A stretch of DNA of 45,424 nt from Actinotignum timonense. Lineage in GTDB: Bacteria > Actinomycetota > Actinomycetes > Actinomycetales > Actinomycetaceae. Both the position numbers and the translations under genes were made by a program. The DNA lies in contig NZ_LT706966.1 of NCBI RefSeq assembly GCF_900155575.1, positions 818,377 through 863,800 on the forward strand, given 5' to 3'. Numbering within the stretch: the first letter of the stretch is position 1; every line of letters starts with the position of its first letter. This document shows positions 7,426 through 16,263 of this stretch, in pieces. Below the pieces are notes generated by a model, which was given only the letters and a program-made list of their open reading frames with translations, made no database searches and was not told the origin of the DNA.

Positions 7426-10400
7426 TTAGCGCCGCACGCCAGGCGTGTCGATGCCGTCGCCGTCCCAGTCACCGATGATGAGCTGGTCGCCGGGCTTGCC
7501 GTAGGCGACGCTCATCACGGTATTGCCCTGCGCATCGGCGGTGTAGATGATGTTGCCGCGGCGCACCCCAACGGTGTCCACGCCGTCGCCATCCCAATCA
7601 CCGACGATGACCTCATCGCCCACGCGGCCGAAGCTGAAGACAGCGTCCGCGTTTCCGGATTCCAGGGAGTTCTTCACGAAGAACTGGTTGCCGCGCACAG
7701 CCGCGAAGGTTGCGATGCCGTCGCCATCCCAATCACCGGAGATGAGGGTATCGCTAGCCTTGCCGTAAGCGATAACGCTATCGGCGTTGCCGCTGGTCAG
7801 CGAGTTCTTCACGAACACCTTATTGCCGCGGATAACCGCGAAGGTGGACTTGCCGTCGCCATTCCAGTCACCCACCGCGACCTTGTCGCCGGCCTTGCCG
7901 TAGGAGAATACGGTGTCGGCGTTGCCGCCGCCCAGGGAGTTCTTCACGAAGAACTGGTTACCGCGGCGCACGGCCACGGACTTGCGGCCATCTCCGGTCC
8001 AATCGCCCACGAGGAGTTCGTCGCCGGCGCGCCCATAGGAGAAGACGAGATCAGCAACTGTGGACGTCCACGAGTTCGAGAGGAAGTTGGAGTTTCCGTT
8101 GGATTCGGGAACCGCGGGCTCGCTGGGCTCCGGGCTGGGAGTCGGGCTCGGGTCCGGAGTACCCGGAGTCGGTTCGGGCGAGGGCGCCGGCTTATCGGGC
8201 GTCGGATCCGGCTTGGGGCTCGGATCGGGAGTACCCGGGGTGGGATCGGTACCCGGCGTCGGCTCCTCGGTACCGGGCGTGGGGCTCGGCTCGGGGCTCG
8301 GCTCCACGCAGGTATCGGAAACCTCGGTCATCTTGTACACGGCGATTTCCGCGGCGGAGGCCAGGGAATCGGCGGTGCGCCCGTAGGTACCGGTAATGCG
8401 CAGGCGCAGGAACTTGGTGTCCTTAGTGTCCACGAAGAAGGTTGCGGGCTCCGGCGAATTCTCGAAGGTGCCTTCGGCAATCTTCACCGCGCTCTCAGCG
8501 TCCTTACCGGCCCACAGTTCGGCGGAGCGGATGCGGCCGTTATCCCCGCCGGCGCTGCGCGGATGCACATCCACTCGGCCGATATTCTCAGCCTGGGGCA
8601 GGGCCAGATCAATATCCAGCGGCAGCGTGATCGTGGAGCTCCACGGGCTATGCCAAATGGTGTTGAGATCGCCGTCGAAGAGGTTATCGGTGCCGTTATC
8701 CTCCCGGGCGGTTTCCGCCGCTACCTCGTTAGCGAGCTTCACGCCCGGCACGTAGACCGGCCGCGATTCGCATTCGCGGTTGATGAGGGTGACCTCGGCG
8801 AAGCCATTGGCCGCCACCTTGTCACCGGAAGTAATGCGGAACGGGATGGTCTGGTTACCGTCACCGGCCAGCACCTTCGCGCCGATGGTCACCGGCACCT
8901 GCACAACGCGGGTCTCCCCGGCCTTGAGGGTGCCCAGCTCCACGGCTTCGGCTTCCCAACCAGCGGGCAGCTCACCGGGGGTGGCCACCACGCCAGCAAG
9001 ATCCTCGCTGCCCATATTGGTTACCGACAGCGGAATCGTGGACTTACCGCGATACACCTTGGCGTTCTCCGCGGGGACCGCGGAAACAGGCAGGGAGTTC
9101 AGCCAATCCAGGGTGAAATGCGCGTAGAGCATGTCATTGTTATCGCCCTCGTAGAAGATGCCATACCGGCCATCATCCATGGCCCACATCGTGGAGTACG
9201 ACATGGCACCTTGCTTGAACTGCTTACCAACTGACCACGTGCGTCCGTCGTCGTACGAAATACGCACGAGGCCGTTCGAACGCGAGGTCGCGGACGACGA
9301 AGAATAAAGCAAAATCTTCGCCTGTGCGCTGCCTTCCGGTGCGTTCGGGAACGCGCGGATAATCGAGGCGTTATTGCGCGGGTCGGGCAGCTGCCATTCG
9401 ACCTGCATCGGGGTGTAGGTCTGGCCGCCGTCCTTCGAGAAGGCGACCTTGCGGGCCATAATGCCGTCCGAGGACCGCGAGTTGAGCATGACGGTGCCGT
9501 CGGAGAGCTCCACGACCTTGTTCTCGTCCATGTTGCCGTAGACCGGCTGGCCGGGGGTCCAGGTGGCGCCGTTGTCGTCCGAGTAGACGGAGACGGCGGC
9601 GTAGCCCTTGCCGTTCGGCATGGTCATCGTGAACTGCTGGATGAGGCGGCCCTTATGCGGGCCGTACTTGAGCTGGATACCAGCGCCAGAGGCCGCGAAG
9701 CGGGAGCGGATATTTTCATCGAAGGTGATGTCCTTGGTGATGAGGCGCGGCTTCGACCAGGTCTGGCCGTTGTCATCCGAGTAGACCACCTGCGCGTGCA
9801 GGGCCCGCCGGTTATCCGGATCGGTGCCCGGCTGGGAATCCTGGAAACGCACATCGTAGGAGAACACCGAGAAGAGGAAAATACGGCCAGTTTCTTCATT
9901 CACCACGAAGGAAGGATCGGAATAACCGTACTTGTCATTGCTATGGATGGTTCCGTGACCTTCCAAGACTTCTGTGGGTACACTCCACGACTTACCGTTG
10001 TCCTTGGAAATGCGTAGGACGATGTGGTTCGGGTTGGGAGAATCCGCGCAGGAGCCCGGGCGGCCGTCGTAGGCCGCGAGGATCCAGCCGTTATTCGCCT
10101 GGGCGAGGGCCGGGATGCGGTAGCACGTGTACTTGTCGCCTGCGTGCGCCAGGCGCACGGTTTCCATGTCCTTGCGTTCGGTGGGAACGGTTGCCGGATC
10201 AGGCTGCTTACCAATCTCCTCGTTGAGAACCTGGATGGCGGGCAGTTCGGCGCGGATATTATCCTGAAGCATCTGGGTTCCATCGCGATCCTCGGTAGCG
10301 CGGAAGACCACGTAAGGGGTGAAGGTGCCCTTCTTTGCGTCTTCTGCCGTTACTTTGTAGGTAATCGAGGAGCAACCCTGGGTATCGCCAGCCCGCAGAT

Positions 10401-12753
10401 CACCCCAACGGCAGTTGGGCCTTTCCGTGGTGAGGAACCGGGAAAGGTTGGATTTGTAGGGGAAAGCGGTGATCGTACGATCAGAAATATTCGTATAGGT
10501 AACCTTGAAGTTCAGTTCCTGGCCGATACGAACGGTGTTTCCGCCGTCATCAGTGCGTTCGAACTTCACTGTCATGTACTTCTGCGCTTCGGGAACCTCG
10601 CCTTCACGATTAACGAGTTGGGTCGACGTCGCAGCGTTGACACCCACCTTGCCCTCAGCGTTAATGACGAAGTTGACAGTAATAGGTTCCGAATTCGCAG
10701 GTGCGTAATCTGCGATGGTGACCGGAATATTGACAAGGCGGCTCTCCCCTGCGGCGAGCTTTCCGATCCGTACCGGTTCGGCAGACCATCCGCGTGGGAG
10801 CTTGCCGGGTGTGAGAACGGGATCGGGAATTTCCGCAGTGCCCTTGTTCGTCACCCGCATCTTGAGAGTTGCCTCTCCGCGGTTAACGACCGTGGGTTCC
10901 GGGGTGCTCGTGATCGGGAGCGCGTCTAGCCAGTCCAGCCCGAAGTGGGCGTAGAGCATGTCATTGTTGTCACCTTCGAAGAAGATGCCGTACTTGCCAT
11001 TATCCAGCGCCCACATCGTGGAGTAGGCCATAGCACCCTTCTTGAACTGCTTGCCCACTGACCAGGTTTTTCCGTCGTCGTACGAAATACGAATGAGGCC
11101 GTTGGAGCGCGACCGAGCCGACGAGGAAGAGTAGAGCAGGATCTTCGCCTCATCGCTACCCTCTTCCGCATCAGGGAACGCGCGGATGATTGAGGCGTTA
11201 TTGCGCGGGTCGGGCAGCTGCCACTCCACCTGCATAGGCGTGTAGGTTTCGCCTCCGTCATGCGAGTACGCAACCTTGCGAGCGAGCGTGCCGTCGGAGG
11301 AACGCGAGTTGAGCATGACGGTGCCGTCGGAGAGTTCCACGACCTTGTTCTCATCCATATTTCCGTAGACAGGCTCCCCGGGCTTCCAGGTGTCGCCATT
11401 GTCATCGGAGTACACGGACACGGCCGCGTAACCGCGACCCGGGACGGTCATGGTGAACTGCTGGATGAGCCGGTCCTTGTGGGGGCCGTACTTGAGCTGA
11501 ATACCCGCTCCGGAAGCGGCGAAGCGGGAACTAATAGCGTCATTGAAAGTGATGTCTTTGGTGATGATGCGGGGCTCAGACCAGGTTTCTCCGTTGTTGT
11601 CGGAGTAGGACACTTGCGCATGCAGCACATTGCGCGCCTTGGGATCGGTTCCGGGCTTGGAATCCTGGAAACGCACATCGTAGGAGAACACTGAGAAGAG
11701 GAAAATGCGTCCGGTTTTCTCATTCACCACGAAGGACGGGTCAGAATAGCCATACTTATCAGGGCTATTGAGGTGGCCCTTACCCTTCAAAATCTCCTTG
11801 GGTTCAGTCCAGGACTTTCCGTTGTCCTTGGAAATACGCAGGGTGATGTGGTTGGGGTTAGGGGAGTCCATGCATGAATCGGGCCGGCCGTCGTAGGCCG
11901 CGAGGATCCAACCGTTATTCGCCTGAGCGAGAGCCGGGATGCGATAGCAGTAATTCGGCTTATCTCCCGCTCGAGCCAGAGGCACGGTTTGCATATCCTG
12001 GCGATCAGTGGGGATGGTTGCCGGGTCCGGCTCCTTCGGAGCCTGCTCGTTGATGAGGGTTACCGACTTTAGTTCTTTCCGGATTCCATCTTGGAGAACT
12101 TTCTTGCCGGCGGTATCGGCTGTAGCTTGAAAAACTACGTAAGGGGTGAAGCTGCCGGTCTTCGCAGCTTCGGCGGTCACCGTGTAGCTGATGCTGGTGC
12201 AGCCTTGGGTTTGACCGGGGCGCAGGTTTCCCCAACGGCAGTTCGGTCGTCCGGTAGTGAGGAAACCGGATAGATTCGAATCGTACGGGAAGGCGGTGAA
12301 GGTCTTGTCCTTAGTCAGATTTGTGTAGGTCACCGCAAAGGTCATCTTTTGGCCGATGCGGAGCTCGTCCCCGTTGTTGTCAGTGCGCTCAAATGTAACC
12401 GACATGAGTTCGGGCGCAGAAGTTTCTGAAGCGCTCGGTTTTTCCGCCCCCGAAGCTTCGGTGCTCTCGGCGGATCTATCAGTAGTTTCGGCGGCTCTAT
12501 TAGTAGGTTCAGTTGAGCTTTCGCTGTTTTCTGGCGCGCTCTCCGCGGCGAGAGCGCTTGACGTGCCTGATTCTAATTCGTCAGCAGTGAGGGCCGGCTG
12601 CGCAGTCTCGAGGACTTCCGCTGCCTGAGGTTCGGGCTGCGGGGGCGTTTCCCCCGGGCTGGCCCACGCTGTCAACGGCGTGACCGTGAGAGCAACCGTG
12701 GCCGACAGTGCCACGAATGCACTCCACCCACGCCGGGCGCGAGGAGTTGACAT
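7426..12753 (-). CDS. nanH: Secreted two-module sialidase (exo-alpha-sialidase, GH33)
   Basis: 1775 residues, cleaving terminal sialic acids outside the cell. The ATG at 12753 is chosen because AAAGG precedes it and a signal peptide follows directly (cut near A-W-A/S-P, residue 31); the frame is open further up but crosses the promoter. After an acidic linker come two copies of a unit: an N-terminal beta domain (V-x-F-E-R-T-D), a GH33 catalytic domain (about 260-610 and 868-1215), and a NEW3-like domain. Each catalytic domain has Y-R-I-P, D-S-P-N-P-N-H, several Asp-boxes (S-x-D-x-G-x-T-W), K-V-V-E-L-S-D-G, N-S-R-S-S and Y-S-T-M-W. A discoidin-like carbohydrate-binding domain (about 1331-1474), a Pro-rich linker and five VCBS/FG-GAP-like repeats (G-D-W-x-G-D-G) follow. 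No LPXTG or membrane anchor is present, so attachment is probably through the repeats. Confidence 0.95.
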   Translation of the reverse strand: MSTPRARRGWSAFVALSATVALTVTPLTAWASPGETPPQPEPQAAEVLETAQPALTADELESGTSSALAAESAPENSESSTEPTNRAAETTDRSAESTEASGAEKPSASETSAPELMSVTFERTDNNGDELRIGQKMTFAVTYTNLTKDKTFTAFPYDSNLSGFLTTGRPNCRWGNLRPGQTQGCTSISYTVTAEAAKTGSFTPYVVFQATADTAGKKVLQDGIRKELKSVTLINEQAPKEPDPATIPTDRQDMQTVPLARAGDKPNYCYRIPALAQANNGWILAAYDGRPDSCMDSPNPNHITLRISKDNGKSWTEPKEILKGKGHLNSPDKYGYSDPSFVVNEKTGRIFLFSVFSYDVRFQDSKPGTDPKARNVLHAQVSYSDNNGETWSEPRIITKDITFNDAISSRFAASGAGIQLKYGPHKDRLIQQFTMTVPGRGYAAVSVYSDDNGDTWKPGEPVYGNMDENKVVELSDGTVMLNSRSSDGTLARKVAYSHDGGETYTPMQVEWQLPDPRNNASIIRAFPDAEEGSDEAKILLYSSSSARSRSNGLIRISYDDGKTWSVGKQFKKGAMAYSTMWALDNGKYGIFFEGDNNDMLYAHFGLDWLDALPITSTPEPTVVNRGEATLKMRVTNKGTAEIPDPVLTPGKLPRGWSAEPVRIGKLAAGESRLVNIPVTIADYAPANSEPITVNFVINAEGKVGVNAATSTQLVNREGEVPEAQKYMTVKFERTDDGGNTVRIGQELNFKVTYTNISDRTITAFPYKSNLSRFLTTERPNCRWGDLRAGDTQGCSSITYKVTAEDAKKGTFTPYVVFRATEDRDGTQMLQDNIRAELPAIQVLNEEIGKQPDPATVPTERKDMETVRLAHAGDKYTCYRIPALAQANNGWILAAYDGRPGSCADSPNPNHIVLRISKDNGKSWSVPTEVLEGHGTIHSNDKYGYSDPSFVVNEETGRIFLFSVFSYDVRFQDSQPGTDPDNRRALHAQVVYSDDNGQTWSKPRLITKDITFDENIRSRFAASGAGIQLKYGPHKGRLIQQFTMTMPNGKGYAAVSVYSDDNGATWTPGQPVYGNMDENKVVELSDGTVMLNSRSSDGIMARKVAFSKDGGQTYTPMQVEWQLPDPRNNASIIRAFPNAPEGSAQAKILLYSSSSATSRSNGLVRISYDDGRTWSVGKQFKQGAMSYSTMWAMDDGRYGIFYEGDNNDMLYAHFTLDWLNSLPVSAVPAENAKVYRGKSTIPLSVTNMGSEDLAGVVATPGELPAGWEAEAVELGTLKAGETRVVQVPVTIGAKVLAGDGNQTIPFRITSGDKVAANGFAEVTLINRECESRPVYVPGVKLANEVAAETAREDNGTDNLFDGDLNTIWHSPWSSTITLPLDIDLALPQAENIGRVDVHPRSAGGDNGRIRSAELWAGKDAESAVKIAEGTFENSPEPATFFVDTKDTKFLRLRITGTYGRTADSLASAAEIAVYKMTEVSDTCVEPSPEPSPTPGTEEPTPGTDPTPGTPDPSPKPDPTPDKPAPSPEPTPGTPDPSPTPSPEPSEPAVPESNGNSNFLSNSWTSTVADLVFSYGRAGDELLVGDWTGDGRKSVAVRRGNQFFVKNSLGGGNADTVFSYGKAGDKVAVGDWNGDGKSTFAVIRGNKVFVKNSLTSGNADSVIAYGKASDTLISGDWDGDGIATFAAVRGNQFFVKNSLESGNADAVFSFGRVGDEVIVGDWDGDGVDTVGVRRGNIIYTADAQGNTVMSVAYGKPGDQLIIGDWDGDGIDTPGVRR
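8770..10580 (-). repeat. Internal duplication, copy 2 (beta domain - GH33 - NEW3)
   Basis: This stretch of the sialidase gene repeats the one at about 10600-12410 with an offset near 1.83 kb. Long runs are almost identical at the DNA level, for example around the GTAGAGCATGTCATTGTT string at 9124 and 10951. Boundaries are approximate. Confidence 0.8.
10600..12410 (-). repeat. Internal duplication, copy 1 (beta domain - GH33 - NEW3)
   Basis: First copy of the sialidase unit, partner of 8770-10580. Both copies keep the full catalytic residue set, so neither has decayed. Confidence 0.8.
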
Positions 12754-12799
12754 TGTGCTGTTACCTTTCTGGCAGACATCATCGTCTCGTCTGACGCTA

Positions 12800-12810
12800 T
12801 TGTCAGACAA
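12800..12810. promoter_or_regulatory. NanR-type operator, downstream of the nanH -10
   Basis: TTGTCAGACAA is a perfect palindrome (TTGTC-A-GACAA) at the expected transcription start of nanH. A degenerate second copy (TCGTCTGACGC, 8 of 11) lies 13 bases further into the leader. Confidence 0.75.
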
Positions 12811-12815
12811 CAACG

Positions 12816-12844
12816 AAAATAGCACAGCAACTCCGCGCTTGGAA
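12816..12844 (-). promoter_or_regulatory. Probable nanH promoter
   Basis: On the minus strand TTCCAA (-35, 12844-12839), 17 bases, then TATTTT (-10, 12821-12816). The two perfect operators flank it directly upstream and downstream, the arrangement expected for tight repression. Confidence 0.55.
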
Positions 12845-12846
12845 AG

Positions 12847-12863
12847 TTATTGTCAGACAATAA
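12847..12863. promoter_or_regulatory. NanR-type operator, upstream of the nanH -35
   Basis: TTATTGTCAGACAATAA is a perfect 17-base palindrome centred at 12855. It contains the same 11-base core as the sites at 12800 and 14481, and is the longest palindromic copy in the window. Confidence 0.8.
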
Positions 12864-13268
12864 TGTCCAGTGGAACACCGTGCTGGTCACATAAAGCATC
12901 GTTTCGGTGCGAGTAGCGGCCGCGGTGGGTCCATTTCTCCGCACTTCGGTACGACGGCGCAGCTCAGTCGGCACGTACTTCCGCGATGAAGTTCAATGCC
13001 CCGGTAAGAATACCTGGCATGGCCAGATAGCGCTCCGCCGGGGCTCCGCTACAAGCCTATCGGGATGGGAATGCCGACACAATGATTCTGGATCACGCCA
13101 TAATTCGTAGTTGGGAGCTGAGGGATAAAAGGGTGCGTGGGCAGAGGGTACTCGGGTTACTGGCCGTAAACAGAGATCCAGCCCACTCCCGACCGAAGTC
13201 GAGGCGGGCTGAACGATTATGTATATTCTAGCCAACTATGGGATCCATGGACAAGATGCGCTCCCGCC
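12864..13268. other. Gap between nanH promoter and nanR end
   Basis: No credible gene. The only structure I can support is the hairpin at 13180-13210. Short open frames lack ribosome sites and family resemblance. Confidence 0.5.
13180..13210 (-). terminator. Imperfect hairpin downstream of nanR
   Basis: AGCCC at one end pairs with GGGCT at the other, with a partly paired GC-rich middle, about 60 bases after the nanR stop on the minus strand. No T-run follows, so this is a weak candidate. Confidence 0.35.
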
Positions 13269-14294
13269 TCACAACACCCCGGAAACCCGCGAGGTTGGAT
13301 CCGCAATATCGGCAAAGGAGGCGGCCCGCTGCGCCCGCGCGGCAATATCCGCGGCGCGCTCGGCTCGTTCGGCCCGCTCAGCCTCGCGCTGCTGGGCAGC
13401 GGCCTGAGCGGGCAGCGCCTCCGGCGGCGCTTCCGGATCCCCACAATCTCCGAGCGCACTTTCCGCACTTTCCGCACTTTCCGCACTTCCCGCGCCGTTC
13501 CCCCCGGAACCCCCGGAATTCGCCCGCTGCTGGGCGGCCTCGTGGCGGTCAATAATCATATTGAGGGGCCGGTAGTGGTCAATGACCGCCCCGCGATACG
13601 CGAAAATATCACCATCTTCGGCGGCTTGAATAATACGTTTATGCGCCTGAGCGGTTTCTAGGAGAAGTTCATCGACGTCGTCGTTTAAATCGCGCAGCGC
13701 AATAGAGTGCACCACCCACAGTGCCGTGACCATCTCCAACGCGACCTCGTTATCGAGCGCGGACGTCATCGCAATATGGAATTCAATATCTTCGTGCTGG
13801 AAGTTTTCCCCGCGCAGCGCTTTTTCGGTCATCCGCGCCACGATGTCGTGCAGATTATCGTGATGGGTGCCCGACAGCGCCCGCACCACGCCTTCCGCCA
13901 TCCCCAAGTCCAGGTATTCGCGCAGCTGAGCCACGCTCTCCACCGCGCCCGTGCCCGCACCGGCCCGCGCGGAGGAGCGCAGCAGCAAGGATTCGACCAG
14001 CGGGGAGAGGGACATATTCGCCACCTGGGTGCCCTTCCCGCGCTGCGAGGTGACAATATCCAGCGCGGCCAGCTTGGACAGCGCCTCGCGCACCGAGGAG
14101 CGCGAGACCCCCAGCTCGCGGCACAGCTCCGCTTCGGTGGGGAGCTTCGCGCCGGGTTGTAGGCGTTCTTCAATAATTCGCTGTTTCAAAGCGTCCATGA
14201 CCAAATCGGCGCGATCCGAGCCGGAACGGGGGTGGCCGCCGGTGACCCGCATAGCGCCCTGCGTGGCATGTGACTGCGCGTCGTCGGGCATCAT
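13269..14294 (-). CDS. nanR: GntR/FadR-family regulator, probable sialic acid repressor
   Basis: 341 residues. Residues 29-91 are a GntR winged helix (A-L-K-Q-R-I-I-x-x-x-L-Q-P-G-A-K-L-P-T-E-A-E-L, then L-G-V-S-R-S-S-V-R-E-A-L, and the wing R-G-K-G-T-Q-V). About 105-245 is an all-helical FCD effector domain with the metal and ligand residues visible (D-I-E-F-H, A-H-K-R-I, D-H-Y-R-P). It lies between nanH and the sat-nan operon, divergent from the latter, and TTGTCAGACAA palindromes occur at both promoters. This fits a NanR that lets go when sialic acid or a breakdown product binds. Two ATGs (14294, 14291) sit behind AGGTG. The last ~95 residues are an unusual Ala/Glu/Arg-rich tail with S-A-E repeats, absent from typical family members. 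Confidence 0.85.
   Translation of the reverse strand: MMPDDAQSHATQGAMRVTGGHPRSGSDRADLVMDALKQRIIEERLQPGAKLPTEAELCRELGVSRSSVREALSKLAALDIVTSQRGKGTQVANMSLSPLVESLLLRSSARAGAGTGAVESVAQLREYLDLGMAEGVVRALSGTHHDNLHDIVARMTEKALRGENFQHEDIEFHIAMTSALDNEVALEMVTALWVVHSIALRDLNDDVDELLLETAQAHKRIIQAAEDGDIFAYRGAVIDHYRPLNMIIDRHEAAQQRANSGGSGGNGAGSAESAESAESALGDCGDPEAPPEALPAQAAAQQREAERAERAERAADIAARAQRAASFADIADPTSRVSGVL
13456..13490. repeat. Nine-base tandem repeat inside nanR
   Basis: GCACTTTCC is repeated three times, followed by a partial copy (GCACTTCC). It encodes the S-A-E repeats of the NanR tail. Slippage would change the tail length without shifting the frame. Confidence 0.8.
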
Positions 14295-14428
14295 GACACC
14301 TAAGGTATCGGAAAACGGATGTTTTCAAAAGATGTGCGCAGGAATATTGAATAGGGTCACGTTACGCGTGGTATCGCGCAGGAACGACGACGCCGCACAG
14401 CTGCTCACGCACCCATATCTCAGGTTCA

Positions 14429-14455
14429 TCACAAATTGGTCACAGTTTGCTCACA
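14429..14455 (+). promoter_or_regulatory. Three TCACA boxes at exact 11-base spacing
   Basis: TCACA occurs at 14429, 14440 and 14451, each 11 bases after the last, ending 15 bases before the -35 box of the sat operon. One-turn phasing on the same helix face suggests an activator array. TCACA is a half-site of the CRP/GlxR type (TGTGA-N6-TCACA), but the matching left halves are missing. Confidence 0.45.
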
Positions 14456-14470
14456 AGCCAGATATCGGGC

Positions 14471-14499
14471 TTGCACAAAGTTGTCAGACAATCTAGAGT
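14471..14499 (+). promoter_or_regulatory. sat-nan operon promoter with operator in the spacer
   Basis: TTGCAC (-35, 14471-14476), 17 bases, TAGAGT (-10, 14494-14499). The perfect palindrome TTGTCAGACAA (14481-14491) fills the spacer, so a bound repressor would exclude RNA polymerase. The satA start is about 90 bases downstream. Confidence 0.75.
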
Positions 14500-14596
14500 C
14501 ATAGCTACGCGACGCTAAAGATGGTTGTCGCACGCGAAAAAATAGCGGAAATTCGGCAGTGAATTTCCGGAAGAACTCAAAGGAGAGGACACTTCA

Positions 14597-16198
14597 ATGA
14601 CACGCATGAAGTGGGGCGCCAAGGCCACGGCCGTGCTGGCCGCTGGTGTGCTGGCGCTGTCCGGCTGCGGTGGCGGTGGATCTGACACCGGCAAGAGCGG
14701 TGGAGATGCACCCGAGAAGGCCGCAGTTCCCTCGGGACAGCCGGCAAAGGGTGGCACCATTCGCGCGGCGGCCGCCTACGAATCCAATAACTACCATCCC
14801 TCGTCCACCTCGTCCGCGCTGGCAACCGGCGCGAATATGCACGTGGTGGAGGGCCTGTACGAACTGGATTACCACGATTACAAGCCCTACCGCGCCCTGG
14901 CGAAGGAAGATGCTCCCACCAAGGTGACCGATACCCAGTACGAAGTTTCGCTGCGTGATGGCGCGAAGTTCTCGGACGGCACCCCGGTGACCACGGACGA
15001 TGTGGTCAAGTCCTTCGAGCGGTCCACCGCTGAAGGAAATATCTACCTGCCGATGCTGAGCTTCATCGACAACGTGCAGAAGAAGGATGACACGACCGTC
15101 ACCATCAACCTCAAGCATCCCTTCTCGCTGGTCAAGGAGCGCCTGGCCCTCGTCAAGATCGTTCCCGCCTCGATGAGCGATGATGATCTGACCGCCAAGC
15201 CCGTGGGTACCGGCCCGTGGAAGTACGACGAGATCACCAGCGCCCACATCAAGTTCTCCCCGAATGAGAACTACAACGGCCAGTTCCCGGCCACCGCGGA
15301 AGCGATGCAGTGGGAGATCCTCAAGGACGACACCGCTCGTACCACCGCTTTCCAGCAGGGCACCGTCGATGTTATCGAAGCTGCCCCGGCCGATGCCGAA
15401 GCTCTGATCAAGGGCGCCGGCGGCGTGATCGACGCGGTTCAGGGCTTCAACCTGCCCTTCCTGCTCTTCAACACCAAGAAGGCTCCGCTCGATAACAACA
15501 AGGTGCGCCAGGCGTTCTTCTACGCCATTGACACCGACAAGCTCATCTCCAACGCCCTCTCGGGCAACGCGAAGGCCGCCAAGTCCTTCCTCCCGGAGAG
15601 CCACCCGAACTTCCACGAAGCTTCCACGGTCTACACCTACAACCCGGAAAAGGCCAAGGAACTCCTCAAGGAAGCCGGTGTTGAGAACCTCGACATCAAG
15701 CTGCTGACCACCGATCACCCGTGGATCACCGCTCTGGCTCCCCAGATCAAGAACGACCTGGCTGCCGTCGGCATCAACGCGACCATCGAATCCCAGGCTT
15801 CCTCGGCTCTCTACGCCAATAACCTGGACGTGGACAACCCGACCTTCGATGTCACCCTGGCCCCCGGCGACCCCTCGGTCTTCGGTCAGGATCCCGACCT
15901 CCTGCTCAGCTGGTGGTACGGCGATAACACCTGGACCAAGAAGCGCACCCAGTGGGGCGGCTCCGAGAAGTTCAAGGAACTGCATCAGTACATGGACAAG
16001 GCCGTCACCCTCGAGGGCGACGCCCAGCAGCAGGAATGGAACAAGGCCTTCGACCTCGTTGCCGAAGAAGTTCCGCTCTACCCGCTCTTCCACCGTCAGA
16101 TGCTGACCGCGTACTACCCGGACAAGGTCACCAACTTCTCCCCGATTTCGACGACCGGCCTTGATTTCATCAACGCTGGCTCCGCGGCTGGAAAGTAA
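14597..16198 (+). CDS. satA: Substrate-binding lipoprotein of the sialic acid ABC transporter
   Basis: 533 residues. The signal peptide ends in a lipobox (L-S-G-C, lipid Cys at residue 24), followed by a Gly/Ser linker. The rest is a family 5 (DppA/OppA-type) extracellular binding protein: N-terminal E-G-L-Y-E-L, then L-R-D-G-A-K-F-S-D-G-T-P-V-T-x-D-D-V, V-G-T-G-P-W-K, and the C-terminal Y-P-L-F-H-R-Q. Such peptide-type binding proteins serve as SatA in the SatABCD sialic acid transporter known from Haemophilus ducreyi and in actinobacterial relatives. Here the substrate follows from the operon (nanA, nanK, nanE downstream) and the NanR-type operator in the promoter. The ATG follows AGGAGAGG by about 8 bases. 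Confidence 0.9.
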   Translation: MTRMKWGAKATAVLAAGVLALSGCGGGGSDTGKSGGDAPEKAAVPSGQPAKGGTIRAAAAYESNNYHPSSTSSALATGANMHVVEGLYELDYHDYKPYRALAKEDAPTKVTDTQYEVSLRDGAKFSDGTPVTTDDVVKSFERSTAEGNIYLPMLSFIDNVQKKDDTTVTINLKHPFSLVKERLALVKIVPASMSDDDLTAKPVGTGPWKYDEITSAHIKFSPNENYNGQFPATAEAMQWEILKDDTARTTAFQQGTVDVIEAAPADAEALIKGAGGVIDAVQGFNLPFLLFNTKKAPLDNNKVRQAFFYAIDTDKLISNALSGNAKAAKSFLPESHPNFHEASTVYTYNPEKAKELLKEAGVENLDIKLLTTDHPWITALAPQIKNDLAAVGINATIESQASSALYANNLDVDNPTFDVTLAPGDPSVFGQDPDLLLSWWYGDNTWTKKRTQWGGSEKFKELHQYMDKAVTLEGDAQQQEWNKAFDLVAEEVPLYPLFHRQMLTAYYPDKVTNFSPISTTGLDFINAGSAAGK

Positions 16199-16263
16199 AT
16201 AATCCCGTGAATCAGCGCTGACGACACGCGCGGCGCTGGCTCAAAGAACACACGGTAATGCGA

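Noticed and set aside
13219-13555. Small frames over the nanR tail
   Set aside because: The Arg/Ala/Pro-rich products result from the repeat-coded nanR tail read in other frames.
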